Shown here: piece after piece, positions 40,947-53,204 of the stretch
Layout of the letters: every line of letters begins with the position of its first letter
Numbering within the stretch: the first letter of the stretch is position 1
NCBI GenBank assembly: GCA_025766275.1
Contig: JAFKAC010000014.1
Location: 1,116,001-1,180,000, forward strand
Length of the DNA: 64,000 nt
Reading direction: 5' to 3'
From: Lactarius indigo
Lineage: Eukaryota; Basidiomycota; Agaricomycetes; Russulales; Russulaceae
Position numbers and translations under genes: made by a program
The notes under the pieces: generated by a model
Database searches by the model: none
Seen by the model: only the letters and a program-made list of their open reading frames with translations
What the model was told of the DNA's origin: nothing

Positions 40947-42491
40947 TTAGCTCAAGCGATTCTTGATTGGGTCGATCACGGCGGCTCGGAACCAGCTCCC
41001 CAGCGTGGATCGAGGAAGTGATACGATATCCACCTCGAGGGGATTGTGCTGCTCCGACTCGGACAAAACTGGCCCCGCGCGCGGAACTAGCAGAGGCGAC
41101 ATCCGCACCGGGCGACCCGCGATTTGCCGAGAGTCAACGAACGAGGCAAACGCGTTGTTCGCGTGCTCCTCTTCCAGCTGGGGAATGAGTTCCTGCAGAC
41201 CGGGAAGCAGGATTGGATCTAACCCCGCGTTGTCCGATTCCAGCGCAAACGAGAGCTCCCAGACAAGTGCGTGGCAAATACGAAGCTCCCTCGCTCCGAT
41301 GAACGGCCCGAGAAGTTCGCGCCATGTCGCGCCATCAACTGCGCCATCTTGCCATTCAGTTGGAATCCGACGCCCCTCAAAGTCGAGCGTCAGTCCCTCT
41401 ACACCAGATAGCGCGGGCATGAGTGCATTGCATATCTGCGCCGCGCAATCCGCTTGCCAATCGAATTCTCGACACAGTACACGGAAGCTGAAGCTTGAAG
41501 GGCCATTGGCACGATGCTGCCTGTCGTATTGGTCCGCGACTACCGAAACCGCGTCGTGTTCGAATATCACGTTCGCAATGGGAAGCTTGAGCCCTTGTGT
41601 CGTATTGGTAAAATGGGATATGTGTTGTAAGGTAAAGGCGACTTGATTAAAAACCGTGATACCGAGATGCTCCAGAAGAGGGGCGCTAATCTGGGCCACA
41701 AGACTCTCCAAATAGGCGCTGACGCCTCGAAACGTGAGGCGTTTCAGGATGGGAAGCGTCACGGGTGTTTCTGGTCCATTCCACAATTCCCCCTCGGCGC
41801 TGGGACGGGGTATGGGGACAGAAAAACAGATGGTCATTTCCTCAAGTTGAGGAAGGAATCGGAGACGTGCGACTAAGTGTTTCGGAAGAAAGTAGCCAGA
41901 CGATTGGATGTTCGTGAGCGTGAGTGTGACGAGGGAGGTGGTGGAGGACAGTAGCGGCAACTTTGTTGGAAGGCCGATGCCGAGAAGATTGAGGTGGCGT
42001 AGGTTCGGGGCCACAAATGATTTGGGAAGTATGAGGCCTGCATCCGCTTCTTGAGCCGTGGGCGAGAGACAGAGGTGTTCCAGTATTGGGTAGGAACCAT
42101 CAATGAGAATAAATAGCTTTTGTAAACCCGCAGGCGGGATGCTGAGCATGACACGGCGTACGCGATCACGAAGCTGGAGTGCCTGAGACATCCCCAATTC
42201 ATCTTTCGCACCTATGGTCCCAGTTTCGCCCTGGTAATTGATGACGAACGGCAGGGGCGGTAAATGGGTTAGCGTTTCCACTACGGGGGAGCCATTCGTA
42301 CATAGAATGTGCATGTCTAAGTGAAATGCTAATTCGTGTAAGAGGTTCCGCCATCTTCGACAAACATGAGAAATCTTGCACCACCCAAGTCGGAGATTCC
42401 AGCTGTCCCCATCAATTAGTCGATAGGATTTGAATATACTGAAGAGTATATCGTCATTTATTGACTCTATACTCGTGTATAGTACATGGTA
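40947..42491 (-). CDS. F-box/LRR-type protein, copy 1
   Basis: The frame is open from about 42491 and runs to the stop at 40947. The head carries the F-box-like pattern of a large Agaricomycete family (NDDILFSIF, then WNLRLGWCKISHVCRRWR), followed by leucine-rich irregular repeats. F-box proteins normally act as substrate receptors of SCF ubiquitin ligases; that is family knowledge, not shown here. The F-box part lies before the first ATG (42314), and at the place where related proteins start the codon is AGA. The true start is therefore an upstream exon or has been lost. Copy 2 is at 45070-46650, and long stretches are identical (for example 41860-42000 versus 46000-46140), indicating a recent duplication or conversion. 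Confidence 0.75.
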   Translation of the reverse strand, partial: YHVLYTSIESINDDILFSIFKSYRLIDGDSWNLRLGWCKISHVCRRWRNLLHELAFHLDMHILCTNGSPVVETLTHLPPLPFVINYQGETGTIGAKDELGMSQALQLRDRVRRVMLSIPPAGLQKLFILIDGSYPILEHLCLSPTAQEADAGLILPKSFVAPNLRHLNLLGIGLPTKLPLLSSTTSLVTLTLTNIQSSGYFLPKHLVARLRFLPQLEEMTICFSVPIPRPSAEGELWNGPETPVTLPILKRLTFRGVSAYLESLVAQISAPLLEHLGITVFNQVAFTLQHISHFTNTTQGLKLPIANVIFEHDAVSVVADQYDRQHRANGPSSFSFRVLCREFDWQADCAAQICNALMPALSGVEGLTLDFEGRRIPTEWQDGAVDGATWRELLGPFIGARELRICHALVWELSFALESDNAGLDPILLPGLQELIPQLEEEHANNAFASFVDSRQIAGRPVRMSPLLVPRAGPVLSESEQHNPLEVDIVSLPRSTLGSWFRAAVIDPIKNRLS

Positions 42492-42545
42492 TCTTGGACG
42501 CTCGGATGTTGGTGGCGGTGGGGGTAGGTCCTACCCGAGAAACTG

Positions 42546-43914
42546 TTATGTGACTGGCGCGGAACATATACTAGACGCGTCGAAACGTACCATATCCTCG
42601 GTAGGTCCACGAAGTTTGGATCGTTCTGCGTCGTAAAGGTGTATGTGGATTGAATGTGAAGCCAAATCGCTTAGAACTGTCCAGTCTTCGAATGGCCTCA
42701 CAGGTGCCGTAGCCTGAGTGGAGAATGGTATTGTCGTGATGGGCCGCATGGAGCGATGATCTGATCGGGCAGGGACCTCGGAGTCGGGGAACTCTATTCG
42801 CTGTTCGCGGTACCACAAACTCCCAGGAAGAGCAGAGAGTCTGAGGAGTTGTTCCCCTTCCAGTGATCCACGATGATCTGGAGAGACATCAGGGAATAAG
42901 CGCCAAGAGTAGATTTGCTGCAAACCTTTGAAGATGAGAAAGTCATTGATCAACCAGATGTTACCAAAGCTCCGGTTGATTTGCTTGGTTTGAAGGAACA
43001 CGTGGCCTGGCCTATCAACCAGAACGTAGATAGTTCGAAGCTGTGGCCACTGTTTCCCGAAGTCTTTTATTGGGGAGAAATTAAACCAAGGCATGTATAC
43101 GCTCTCATCTGCTGGGAGACTAGAATAGAAGTGCGGGTTTTGCTCCAATGTGATACGTGCGTGATCCCTAAAACGGCTAAAGTTCCATAAAATATCTGAA
43201 AGGCGCGGAGTAGCACCGAGTACCTCTGGTGCAGGAATGAGATTCCGACGCCGACCGTTCATAATTCAATGCTTACGGCGCACGATGATGGTTTCTAGAT
43301 CGTGTGCGGATGCCAGCGGAGACCGGAGGAGCACGAAGTTGATAGTCGTTGTTGATGCCCAGTAGTCAATAAAGCCTGAGTGAAAGAGAGAGGGCTCCGC
43401 TGGAAAAACCATTAGACTGTCTTCCCATTTTGTCATTGCCATTCTTTCATCGACTTGGACGGAGGATGGTCGCTCCCTGCAGGGACGGTGAGTCGTGCAG
43501 GTTCTGGAATGACGGGATTTGACACTCACTCCTGACCCGGATGCCATCTCTCTGAGTATCTACTCAGCACTTGAGTCGCCTCCTTGAAACGTTGGTTCGC
43601 TTCGTCGGTTACTTCCTTTCCTGAATCGGCTGCGGCATGCAACGCAAGATCACAGACTCGCAACACCCTGCGAAGGAGTATCAGTCCCGGGAAAGTAAGC
43701 ACAGAACCTTGCACAGAACCCAGGCCTGAGGTGATTACCTTCTCAGGTCGTCGTCTTGGTGTGCAATCTGTGGAGCAAGGTGGGAGAAGTGTCGGCATAA
43801 ATTGATCAGTTCCATGGCTTGATTTCGGTACGCCCTGCCGATGTTCCTCGCATAGTCGATAAACACCGGATCGTCGTCGTGTGCTCCCGTCGGAAAGGTA
43901 GTGTAACTAGTCAT
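42546..43914 (-). CDS. Conserved unknown protein, copy 1 (four exons)
   Basis: I infer four exons on the minus strand: 43914-43739, 43667-43530, 43476-43277, 43225-42546. Each uses a GT-AG intron of 51-71 bp with agreeing phase, giving about 397 residues. It starts MTSYTTFPTGAHDDDP and contains ELINLCRHFSHLAPQ, then a helical stretch (SGKEVTDEANQRFKEATQVL), then ILWNFSRF and a region without known motifs. I do not recognise the family. Exon lengths 1 and 2 (176 and 138) are the same in copy 2. It lies 55 bp upstream of the F-box-like frame on the same strand, and the pair was duplicated together, so the two may be functionally linked or even one gene. Confidence 0.65.
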
Positions 43915-45069
43915 TACGACCTGAGTGGCTCAGGCTGTAGCAAGTAGCAACCAAGGTAGCAGCCTGAGTATTTCTGGCCGACAATGACTGCTGCGACTCG
44001 GAGAGCGGCGCTCGGGCTCAACTACAGTACTATTTCACCCACGGCTTTTAAAACCTGCCAAGGAACCCGCAACCAGCTATCTCACGCTTCCTCCCTCCGC
44101 CCTCTGTCGCTCAGGCTGGCGCTCAGTCTAGCAACGCGCTTCTCATCACCTTTCTTCAATTCCCATGTCAGTCATCAGCAAAATAAATAAATAATTGCGA
44201 CGTTCGAATTCACAATTATAAATTTATTATTACGACATAACAACAAAGAAAATGAAATAATGGCTTGTCACGTCAATCTCGAGCTGGATTTAAGTGTTTT
44301 CGGAACTCCGGCTCTCTGCGTCTCACTGGCAAGCTAACCCTGTCACTGACATCCTACGTCTGTCTAGTCACAGTCACTAGTCTGTCTTCTCAAGTCAAAG
44401 TTCCCAAGTGGTACTTTCCCTAGACCTACATCGTACTTCTACGTTCACCCTCTCTCGCGGGGATACACCAGCAATGCGCTTCTTCTCACTCTCCTTTGTC
44501 GCGTTCTCACGCTCTCCATTGACATGAATGACTAACACATAGTAAAGCCTTTGACACTGGTTCGAGTGGAATACAACCACTGATCTCAGCGACGATACAC
44601 CTCACTGGCAGTAGCTCAACTCGTCGCTTGGTGGACCTCAAAGTGCTCGCTTTTATTTGTGTAGTACCGATCGCGACATTAAATAAATGTCCGAGGATCA
44701 GTTGGATAAAGACAGGAATACGAGAACAGAAAGGTGTCTACTACCACTGCGGACGAATGGCAGCACGAAAATGACCGTGTGCTGCCTCAACCACTCACTC
44801 GATTGAACAAGACTACGCCCTATGCCACGACTCCTTCGTCGCTCTGGTCGAGACCGGCCACACAACGTCACGGAACTATATTGTACACATTTTTCTTTAG
44901 GTACGTAACGACAATATGATCCCCATATCTCCCGGCGTCACTATCTGTCCCTGGAGGCCGTACACAAAAAAAAGCCTTTTTTTTTTTTTTTTTTTTCATT
45001 TACGAAGTCAATGACCCTGCAGTGAGTAGGTGTCCTTGCAATGACAGCTAGACAAGTAGTATCACCACC
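43915..45069. other. Intergenic, poly-T run
   Basis: No supported gene. A 20-base T run lies at 44977-44996 and AT-rich sequence at 44180-44250. It separates the two duplicated blocks. Confidence 0.6.
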
Positions 45070-46650
45070 CTAGGACTGGGATATACTGGAAGTCACTTTT
45101 CTCTGGCCCAAGCGGCTCCTGATGCGGCCGATCACGGCTGCTCGAAACCACCTCTTCGTCGTGGTGCGGGGGTGCGACCCCAGATCCGCTTCGAGGGGGT
45201 TGTCTTGCTCCGAAGAAACTGGCAGTGCGCGTGGAACTGGCGGAGGCGACACCCGCACCGGGCGACCCGCGATTTGCCGAGCGTCAACAAACGAGACAAA
45301 CGCGTCGGTTGCGTGTTCCTCTTCCAGCTGGGGAGCGAGCTCTCGCAAGCTGGGAAGCAACATCGGGTCCAACCCTGCGTTGTCGGCTTCCAGCGCAAAC
45401 GAGAGCTCCCAAACGAGTGCGTGGCAGATACGAAGTTCCCTCGCTCCAATAAATGGCCCAAGAAGATCGCGCCACGTCGCACCGTCGACCGCACCATCTT
45501 GCCATAAAGTCGAATCCCTCAGCCCGTCAAAGTCGAGCGTCAGTCCCTCCACGACAGATAGCGTGGGTATGAGCGCATTGCATATCTGCGCCGCGCAATC
45601 CACTTGCCAATCAAATTCCCGACACAATACACGGAGGCTGAAACTTGGAGGGCCATTGGCTTGATGTTGCCTATCGCGTTGGTCTGCGACTACCGAGACT
45701 GCGTCGTGTTCGAATATCACGTTCGCAATAGGGTGCTTGAACCCTTCTGTTATATTGGTAAAATGGGATAGGTGTGGTAAGGTGAAGGCAACTTGATTGA
45801 ACAACGTGATGGCGAGGTGGTCCAGAAGAGGGGCGCTAATTTGAGCGACAAGGTTCTCTAAATAAGCGCTGACGCCTCGAAACGTGAGGCGTTTCAGGAT
45901 GGGAAGCGTCACGGGTGTTTCTGGTCCATTCCACAATTCCCCCTCGGCGCTGGGACGGGGTATGGGGACAGAAAAACAGATGGTCATTTCCTCGAGCTGA
46001 GGAAGGAATCGGAGACGTGCGACTAAGTGTTTCGGAAGAAAGTAGCCAGACGATTGGATGTTCGTGAGCGTGAGTGTGACGAGGGAGGTGGTGGAGGACA
46101 GTAGCGGCAACTTCGTTGGAAGGCCGATGCCGAGAAGATTGAGGTGGCGTAGGTTCGGGGCCACGAATGTTGTAGGAAGTATGAGACCTGCATCCGCTTC
46201 TTTAGCCGTGAACGAGAGAGAGAGGTGTTCCAGTATTGGGTAGGAATCATCCATGAGAATAAGTAGTTTGTATAAACCCTCAGGCGGGATGTTGAGCACG
46301 ACACGGCGTACGCGATCACGAAGCTGGAGTGCCTGGGACATCCCCAACTCATCTTTGGCTCCAATGACCCCAGTTGCAGTTCCGTCCTGGTAATCGATGA
46401 CGAGCGGCAGGGAAGGTAAATGGGCTAGGGTGTCCACTATGGGGGAGCCATTCGTACATATAATGAGCATACCCAAGTGGAATACCGATTCGTATATGAG
46501 GTTCCGCCATCTTCGGCAAACATGAGAAAGTTTGCACCACCCAAGTCGGAGATTCCAACCTTTCTCATCAATAACTCGATAGTAGTTGAATATGCTGAGG
46601 AGTATATCGTCGTTGATGGACTCAATACTCGAGTACAGTACATGGTACAC
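45070..46650 (-). CDS. F-box/LRR-type protein, copy 2
   Basis: Open for 526 codons from a GTG at 46650 (YHVLYSSIESINDDILLSIF). The F-box-like head (WNLRLGWCKLSHVCRRWR) and leucine-rich body match copy 1 throughout. The first in-frame ATG is beyond the F-box, so as in copy 1 an upstream exon is likely. A GT-AG junction from about 46717 to 46652 would join the preceding frame in phase (PVL to VYHVLYSS). Function as an SCF substrate receptor is inferred from the family. Confidence 0.75.
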   Translation of the reverse strand: MYHVLYSSIESINDDILLSIFNYYRVIDEKGWNLRLGWCKLSHVCRRWRNLIYESVFHLGMLIICTNGSPIVDTLAHLPSLPLVIDYQDGTATGVIGAKDELGMSQALQLRDRVRRVVLNIPPEGLYKLLILMDDSYPILEHLSLSFTAKEADAGLILPTTFVAPNLRHLNLLGIGLPTKLPLLSSTTSLVTLTLTNIQSSGYFLPKHLVARLRFLPQLEEMTICFSVPIPRPSAEGELWNGPETPVTLPILKRLTFRGVSAYLENLVAQISAPLLDHLAITLFNQVAFTLPHLSHFTNITEGFKHPIANVIFEHDAVSVVADQRDRQHQANGPPSFSLRVLCREFDWQVDCAAQICNALIPTLSVVEGLTLDFDGLRDSTLWQDGAVDGATWRDLLGPFIGARELRICHALVWELSFALEADNAGLDPMLLPSLRELAPQLEEEHATDAFVSFVDARQIAGRPVRVSPPPVPRALPVSSEQDNPLEADLGSHPRTTTKRWFRAAVIGRIRSRLGQRKVTSSISQS

Positions 46651-46689
46651 TGGACGCTCGGATGTTGGTGGTGGTGGTGGTGGTGGAGA

Positions 46690-48126
46690 TAGGGCCTACC
46701 CAAAACTGGTGTGAGGCTGATGCGGTATATACCAGACGAATCGAAACATACCTTGTCTTTGATAGATCCAGGTCCTCTGAGTCTTTCACCACTGTAAATA
46801 TGTATGTGGATTGAATGTGATGCTTGATGACTCAGAACTGTCCAGTCCTCGAACGGCCTTCCTGCCAGTGATGCGGGAGTAGCGAACGGTGTTGTTGTGA
46901 TGGGTCGTATGCAACGATGATCAGATCGGCCATGAGCCCCGTATTCGGGGAACGTTACTTGCTGTTCGCAGTACAACCAGTTCCCTGGGAGAACAGAAAT
47001 TCTGGAAAGTTGATTCCCCTCCAATGATCCACAATGGTCTGGAGAGACGTCAGAGAGTAAGCGCAGCAGGGAAAACGGCGCCAACCTTTGAAGATGAGAG
47101 TGTCATTTATCATCCAAACATTGCCAAAGCTCCGGTTTATTTGTTTGGTTTGAAGGAATACACGGCCTGGCCTATCAACGAGAACGTAGATAGTTCGAAG
47201 GTGTCGCCACCGTTTCTCTGAGTCTTTGATTTGAGAAAAATTAAATCGAGGCAGGTCTGCACCCTCGCTTGTTGGGAGCCTGGAATAGAAGTGAGGACTC
47301 TGCTCTAATGTGATACGTGCACGGTTCTCAAAACGGCTAAAATTCCATAAAATTTCTGGAAGGCGCGGGAAAACGTTGAGTACCTCTAGTGCACGAATGA
47401 CTCGGAATAAGACAACCAAAGACAACAGTCTATAGTTCGGTGCTTACGGCGCACGACGACGGTTTCTGGATCGTGTACAGATGCCAGAGGAGACCGAAGA
47501 AGCACGAAGTCGATGGTCTTTAGGGTGAGTTGTCCCCAGCCTGAGTAATGCTAGAGAGAAGTGTAACCCATGTGTGGGCGTGGGAAGGAGAGGCCCAAAC
47601 GAGCATGAGAGATTCACCTCAAGTGACCTTATACGTTCCCGCAACTTTGCCATTTTCATTCTATTTTCGACGGAGAATGGCCTGCAAGAACAAGTCACAA
47701 GCGTTAGTGGCATGGCTTTTTGGAAGATTTGTCGGCTCTCAGCTTGTCACTCACGGGTGACTCTGATGCCATCTCTCTGAGTATCTGCTCAGCACTTGCG
47801 TTGCTTCATCGAAGCGTCGGTTTGCTTCGTCAGATACTTCCATTCCCGAATTAGCCGCGGAACGCAATGCGAGATCACAGACCCGCAGCATCCTACAAGA
47901 AAATCTCAGTCATAGAAGCAAACGCAGAGCCTAGGCTAGGTTTATTATACCTTCTCAGATCGCTATCTTGGTGAGCATTCTGTGGAGCAAGCTGGGAGAG
48001 GCATCGGCATAAATTAATCAGTTCCATGGCTTGATTTTGGTAGGCTTTTCCGACGTTATTTGCATACTCGACGAATACTGAACTGTCGTCGTGTGCTCTC
48101 GTCGGAAAGGTAGTGTAGTTGATCAT
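46690..48126 (-). pseudogene. Conserved unknown protein, copy 2 (frame-disrupted)
   Basis: Exons 1 (48126-47951) and 2 (47892-47755) match copy 1 in length and sequence (MINYTTFPTRAHDD; SDEANRRFDEATQVLSRYSE). Exon 3 is 34 bp longer than in copy 1 and loses the aligned frame. Exon 4 has a net 1-bp deletion near 47070 (after LIFKG), so its second half is in another frame. It could be rescued by extra introns, but a pseudogene is simpler. 48127-49244 upstream shows no other gene. Confidence 0.6.
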
Positions 48127-49244
48127 GACAGTCACTGGTACAGCCTGAGAAATCGAATTCTGACGGTATTGGTGGCGGTATGTCCCCCTTTTTATTGTGG
48201 TTCTCGGGACCGATTTGAACGACCTCTGCCCTTTGCGCCCCATTGGCAACCCGAGTCCATCATTGGTACTTTACGCCTGTCTGTTTTTTCCTGTGCTCCC
48301 CAATTACTTCCCCTGGACCTATATCCTATTTCTACACACTCTCATCTACCATTTTGCGCGGGCATACACTGATAAACGTGTTTCTCATCGCCCTCCTTTG
48401 TTGAGTTCTCTTAGCTCGCCGTATTTACATGAATAACTGGAACACATGGCCTTCGACACCAGTTCGTGTGCAACACAACCGCCGATCCCAGTCTCAGTAG
48501 CCCGACTCGTCGCTTGGACCCTAAAGCACCCAAAATTCGTTGTAGTACCAATTGCTACACCAAATAAATCCGAGTCAGACGATCAGTCAGAAGAAGGTAC
48601 GAATACGAGAATGGAATAAGGTTACCACCTTGGTCACTACTGTCACTACCAGAAGGCAGAAATTCGGAGCGCGTGGCTGAGATCAAATCAGGGTTACCAA
48701 TGATCCCGTGAGTATATCAAGTGCCGTTGATTCTGGGACACCATCATGATCTTGGTATACGCCCAGACGGCGTTGAACTCCTCAAAGGAGGCCAGTTCGA
48801 GTCCCAGAGGCTCTCAAACCGAGGAGTACCCAGGGTGGAATCATTTCTTTTGGTGAAAGGCGCTGCCACCAGCGACTAAGCTATGTAAAGCGCCGAACTG
48901 CAACGAAAGACCTGAATAAATTTGGCCATCATTCTGCGGGTCCGGTCCGGTCTTCCCCGCCAGGGTAACTATGATAAATGCAAACCTTCGACTGTTCCAC
49001 ACCACAGAGCAGAGACGACGCCCGAATAAAGGTGGTAGAGACTTCGTCCGTGTCCTCAAAAGAGTCCACCGCAGGGTCCACCGCCGTCCGGAGTAGCACG
49101 CAGAGCGTGGGAGAAATCCGACATGAATATGGTACACTGTAAGAGACCGTGAGAACAACGTTTAGAAATGCCGGTGTTTGCCGGTACAGTATATGACGCT
49201 AATCGAGGCCGCCACCGAGGCGACCGGGTTCACTCAGGCTTGCA

Positions 49245-51329
49245 ATGTCTCTGGGTCATGTCATTCAAAGCTTTCCTCTGGTCTACCGGCGTGTAATACA
49301 GTCAGCAGCGACAACACGCTCCTCGACGCGTCCGTTCGCTTCTGGTCCGTCTACATTTTATTCCAAAAGGCAATTCGCTGATACTACCCAGCCGCTCCAC
49401 ACTCATCTCGCACGCGTCTGGTCAAGGACCTCACTCCAAGATCAACAACGGGGCCTTCCCGTAAATCGACGCGTAAGCTTCTGGAGGTAGCTCCACGTGA
49501 TGTGTTCAAGCGTGAAGCCGCCCCTCACTCGTCGAAGCGTGACAAACATCGTGTTCCACCCTCATCAGTGGGCAACAGAGAAAGACGTCCCAGGTACCGA
49601 AATGATACACAAAACAGACGTATCGTCCAGAAAGATGGTATGCGCGCGGGCACTCGGCACACCCCGAGGCAGAGCTGGCGAGACCGAGATGGCCGTGACC
49701 GGGACACGTCTGCGCCCAGAGTTGCCGCACAAAAAGCTACATCCGACGTCGCTGCCGAATTCGACTTTTCCACAGCATCCGAAGCACCACACACGCTCCC
49801 CACCTCTTTTGCCTCTCCCCCGCTATCAGCCGGCCTTCTCCAATCCATTCGCGATATGCTCGGCCCCACCGCGCGCCCAACTCCCATTCAGGCCCTCTCT
49901 CTGAAACACCTCTTTGTCCAACCGTCGGCCGATTCGCACCGGCGCTTCCTCCTTGCGTCTGAGACGGGGTCGGGAAAGTCACTCGCCTACCTCCTTCCGA
50001 TGCTGCACGACCTCAAGGCGACTGAACATCTGCGGACGCGCTGCACAGGTCCACGCGCCCTCGTATTGTCACCCACACACGAACTGGCACGCCAATTGGC
50101 AGGCTTTGGCAAAGCGCTGGTCCATCATGACCGGCTGCGCGTGCAGAGCGCGTCGCGCGCGAATTTTGCTAGCGGGACCAAAGCGCGGGTGTCAGCGGCG
50201 AAGATGTCCAACACGTTTAGTGGCGACGATGCAGAGGGCGAGTTTGAGGTGCGTCCCGGTGGCGGAGCGGGCCATGTGGTAGACGTGCTCGTCGGCACGC
50301 CCTCCAAACTACTCGAGATGGCGCGCGGGAACGGGTGGAACAAGGAATTCGCCGAAGGCGAGGAGGCACGCCGGCGGAAGTGGGTCGTGGGCCGGCCTGA
50401 GGTTAGCCTTTCCGATGTCGAGTGGGTGGTGGTCGACGAAGCGGACGTTCTTTTCGGTGCGCGTGCACATACGATTCTCCGGAGCGTTGCTGACGTACAG
50501 AATAGACCCCGACTTTATCGACCAGACGCTGCTCCTGCTGAGTGATGTCGCCGCTGCGCGCGGCAAACCGGTCCCCGTCATCAGCCACGCTGAACCAAAG
50601 GCCAAGCCGCAAGCATCGCCGGCGACGCCGCTCGACTATCCATTCAACTTTATCCTCACCTCCGCCACGATCCCTGCGGCGCTGGCAACGCACCTTGATG
50701 CGCACCATCCGGACACGACGCGGCTCGTCTCTCCACGGCTGCACCGCCTCCCCGCGCACCTCTCACTCGAGTTCGCGCCGTACACCTCAGGCAACCGCAA
50801 TGCGGAGGTACTCGCGAAGCTCAAGACCGTCTGGCGCGACGATGCGCTGGCGGGGCGTAGCGGCGGTCGCTCACGCGTCATCATATTCACCAACACGCGT
50901 GCACGCGCGGGCGAGATGGGCGCGTACCTCTCCGACCACGGCGTGCCCAACGTCGTCGTTACGGGCCAGGGCAAAGGAGGTAGCGGGAGCGGAGGCGCAC
51001 GCGCGCACGGCTCGAACAAGCACCTCGCGGGGTTCCTTAGGCCCCTACCAGGACAGCACGCGGATGCCGGTGCCAGTGCAGCGGACGCGCCGCGCGTGCT
51101 GCTGAGCACGTCGCTCCTTGCGCGCGGGCTCGATTTCGATCCGAGCGTGTCCCATGTGTTCGTGTTGGAGCCCCCGCGGAATACGGCAGATTTCTTGCAT
51201 CGTGCGGGGCGCACTGCGCGGGCGGGTGGGAGCGGGCGGGTGGTCGTATTTGGGAGGGGCGCTGGGCGCGGCGCGGGGAAAGTCCGCGAGATGCGCCAGC
51301 GGATCTTTGCACTGAAGAGCCGTCGCTGA
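49245..51329 (+). CDS. MRH4: DEAD-box RNA helicase, MRH4-like, mitochondrial
   Basis: Three exons (49245-49344, 49392-50456, 50506-51329) give 662 residues; both introns (47 and 49 bp) are GT-AG and in phase. The N-terminus is basic and Ser/Arg-rich without acidic residues (VYRRVIQSAATTRSSTRPF), as expected for mitochondrial import. All helicase motifs are present in order: Q motif (PTPIQALSLK), Walker A (SETGSGKS), VDEADVLF, LTSATIP, IIFTNTRA, STSLLARGLDFD and HRAGRTARAG. In yeast, Mrh4 helps assemble the large mitochondrial ribosomal subunit; the orthology is inferred from overall layout and the DPDF sequence after the DEAD box. No damage is visible. Confidence 0.85.
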
Positions 51330-53143
51330 CTCTTTCTGTAAGTCATTCGTTTTGATAGTATTACGTTCTTATCATACATCCCCCCTCTCATTGTTCGTCT
51401 CAGATCATCCATGATATCCGTGTGTTTGCGAACTCCGAATCGTGGATGGCTTACGCTGTGCACCCCGTTCCTTGATTGTACCCCATGTGGACGTCGTTTG
51501 CCTTGAACTTCAATCGGGGGCGAATTCTGTGGTCGGCTCCGGTTGCTGGTTCCGAGTGTTGTTAAAGCCTACGCAAGCAGGTCGGGACATCGGATGTGAT
51601 CCCTTACTGCCACCAGCTTGGTCACCAGAGGATCTTGTAAGACGTTACGTTGATCGACGTTGATCATCGATCTTACTCCACATGTGAAACCGATCAGAGC
51701 ACTTTGTAAATTCTGTCTTTCGGAGCTACTTTACCCCGAACGCGTCGAGGCAAAGATACTTACTACTGCGACGTAGAGTCAATTAATGGAAGAACTGCTC
51801 GCCGAGTCTGCGTGGCGATGAAGTGTTCTACACGACCAACACGGCCTGGATTGAGATGGCTGATTTTAGTGGTTGCGAAGACATCTTTCCCATGCTATCA
51901 ATCAGGTTGTCAACGTTGGAACATTACAGTACGCGCGTCCGCGGGTTAGGGCCGAACAGGCCACCCTTTCCCCTTGCCTTTCCCCTGAGTCAGGGTCTTA
52001 TCACAAATTTCACGAAAAGTCTATATGATACGAGTCTGGCACCATATATACAGCTGGTAAAGACGGTGCAGCGGGCATACGGTGGTATTAGGTAGCAGGA
52101 GGGAAGGCCGCGCATCAATAATCCGTTATGCACCAACTTGAATCTGGAGAAGGAGAACAACAATCACCTTGGTGCAAAATAAATAAATAAACGAAAATAA
52201 ACGAAAAGGTTGTGCCCTTGCTCTCGAATCTCGAAGACGGCATCACGTCAACCTTCTACCCTTCCATCTCATCATATCACCGCAGATTATGCAGACGGGG
52301 CGGCACATCCAACTGGAGCAGATGAAGAACCAGTTAATGGTACGGAACGTATTATCGGAATTCCACGCGGTCAAGTATCCAGAAACATGTGAGTGAAGCA
52401 GGGAAAGCTTGGCCGCTCAGCGCTCAGGCTTCTCCCGGCTCCCGAGGAATTGGGATGGCGTAAAGCAGAAGAACGTGCGTTCCAGGTACAGTGGTACACC
52501 GAGGGACACTGTTTGGGTGGAGTGTGTGTGTACTGGCCCAAATCATCATTCTTGCTACAGCAAATGAGAACGCGCGGTTTGTGCACCGTCCATGCATTCT
52601 CTTCTCTAATAATTTTCGCGTTCTCAGCCTCATTGACGCCCCTGGCCCATTCTGGGATGCGTGTTCCCATCCCTTGTCAGGGTGCCTCAACCAGGGTCTT
52701 GGCCCATCCTGATTGACACCCTCCTTCATCTCTGTCTCACCCCCTCCAGCCCTCCGAACTCAACCTACTCCTTCCTTGTAGTATCGAATCGTGCTTTCGC
52801 TGGGAAAAACTGTGCGCGGACATAATAGGTAAAAGCCTATTTATTCAAGGTTTTTCCAACGTCAAGTCCATTGAGGGGTTTTATTGCATGGAAAATCGAT
52901 TCATGAGTACGGTCTTCATTCCTCTCTGAAGTGTACTTTGTTCGACTAATCCTTACCAAATTTTTTCGACAAACAAAGTTTCGTTCTGGAGCCGGTTCGC
53001 CTCCTATTCTAACCACTGCCGTGAAGATGACATAGCCAATTCCATTTTTGAAAGGGATAGGAGTTATTCGAATGCCCGTCTGGGGTTGTCTGTCAGGCGT
53101 TCGCTCGCGTGATACGGGTTGCGCCGTGGAGTGCTTGGAGGTT
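51330..53143. other. Intergenic
   Basis: No frame resembles a protein. AT-rich AAATAAATAAACG words lie at 52178-52206. Confidence 0.6.
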
Positions 53144-53150
53144 ATAAAAA
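53144..53150 (+). promoter_or_regulatory. TATA box of the aldehyde dehydrogenase gene
   Basis: TATAAAA in GGTTATAAAAAGGC, 61 bp before the ATG at 53205. Confidence 0.6.
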
Positions 53151-53204
53151 GGCAACGCCCTGTGAACACTCCCCCTTAACACCTATTCCTTACCCGTCAT
53201 AGCA

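Noticed and set aside
43984..44190. 68-codon frame between the duplicated blocks
   Set aside because: Composition and lack of any motif or conservation give no support.
50636..51463. 275-codon frame antisense to the helicase gene
   Set aside because: Sense strand has all DEAD-box motifs; the antisense frame is a by-product of high GC.
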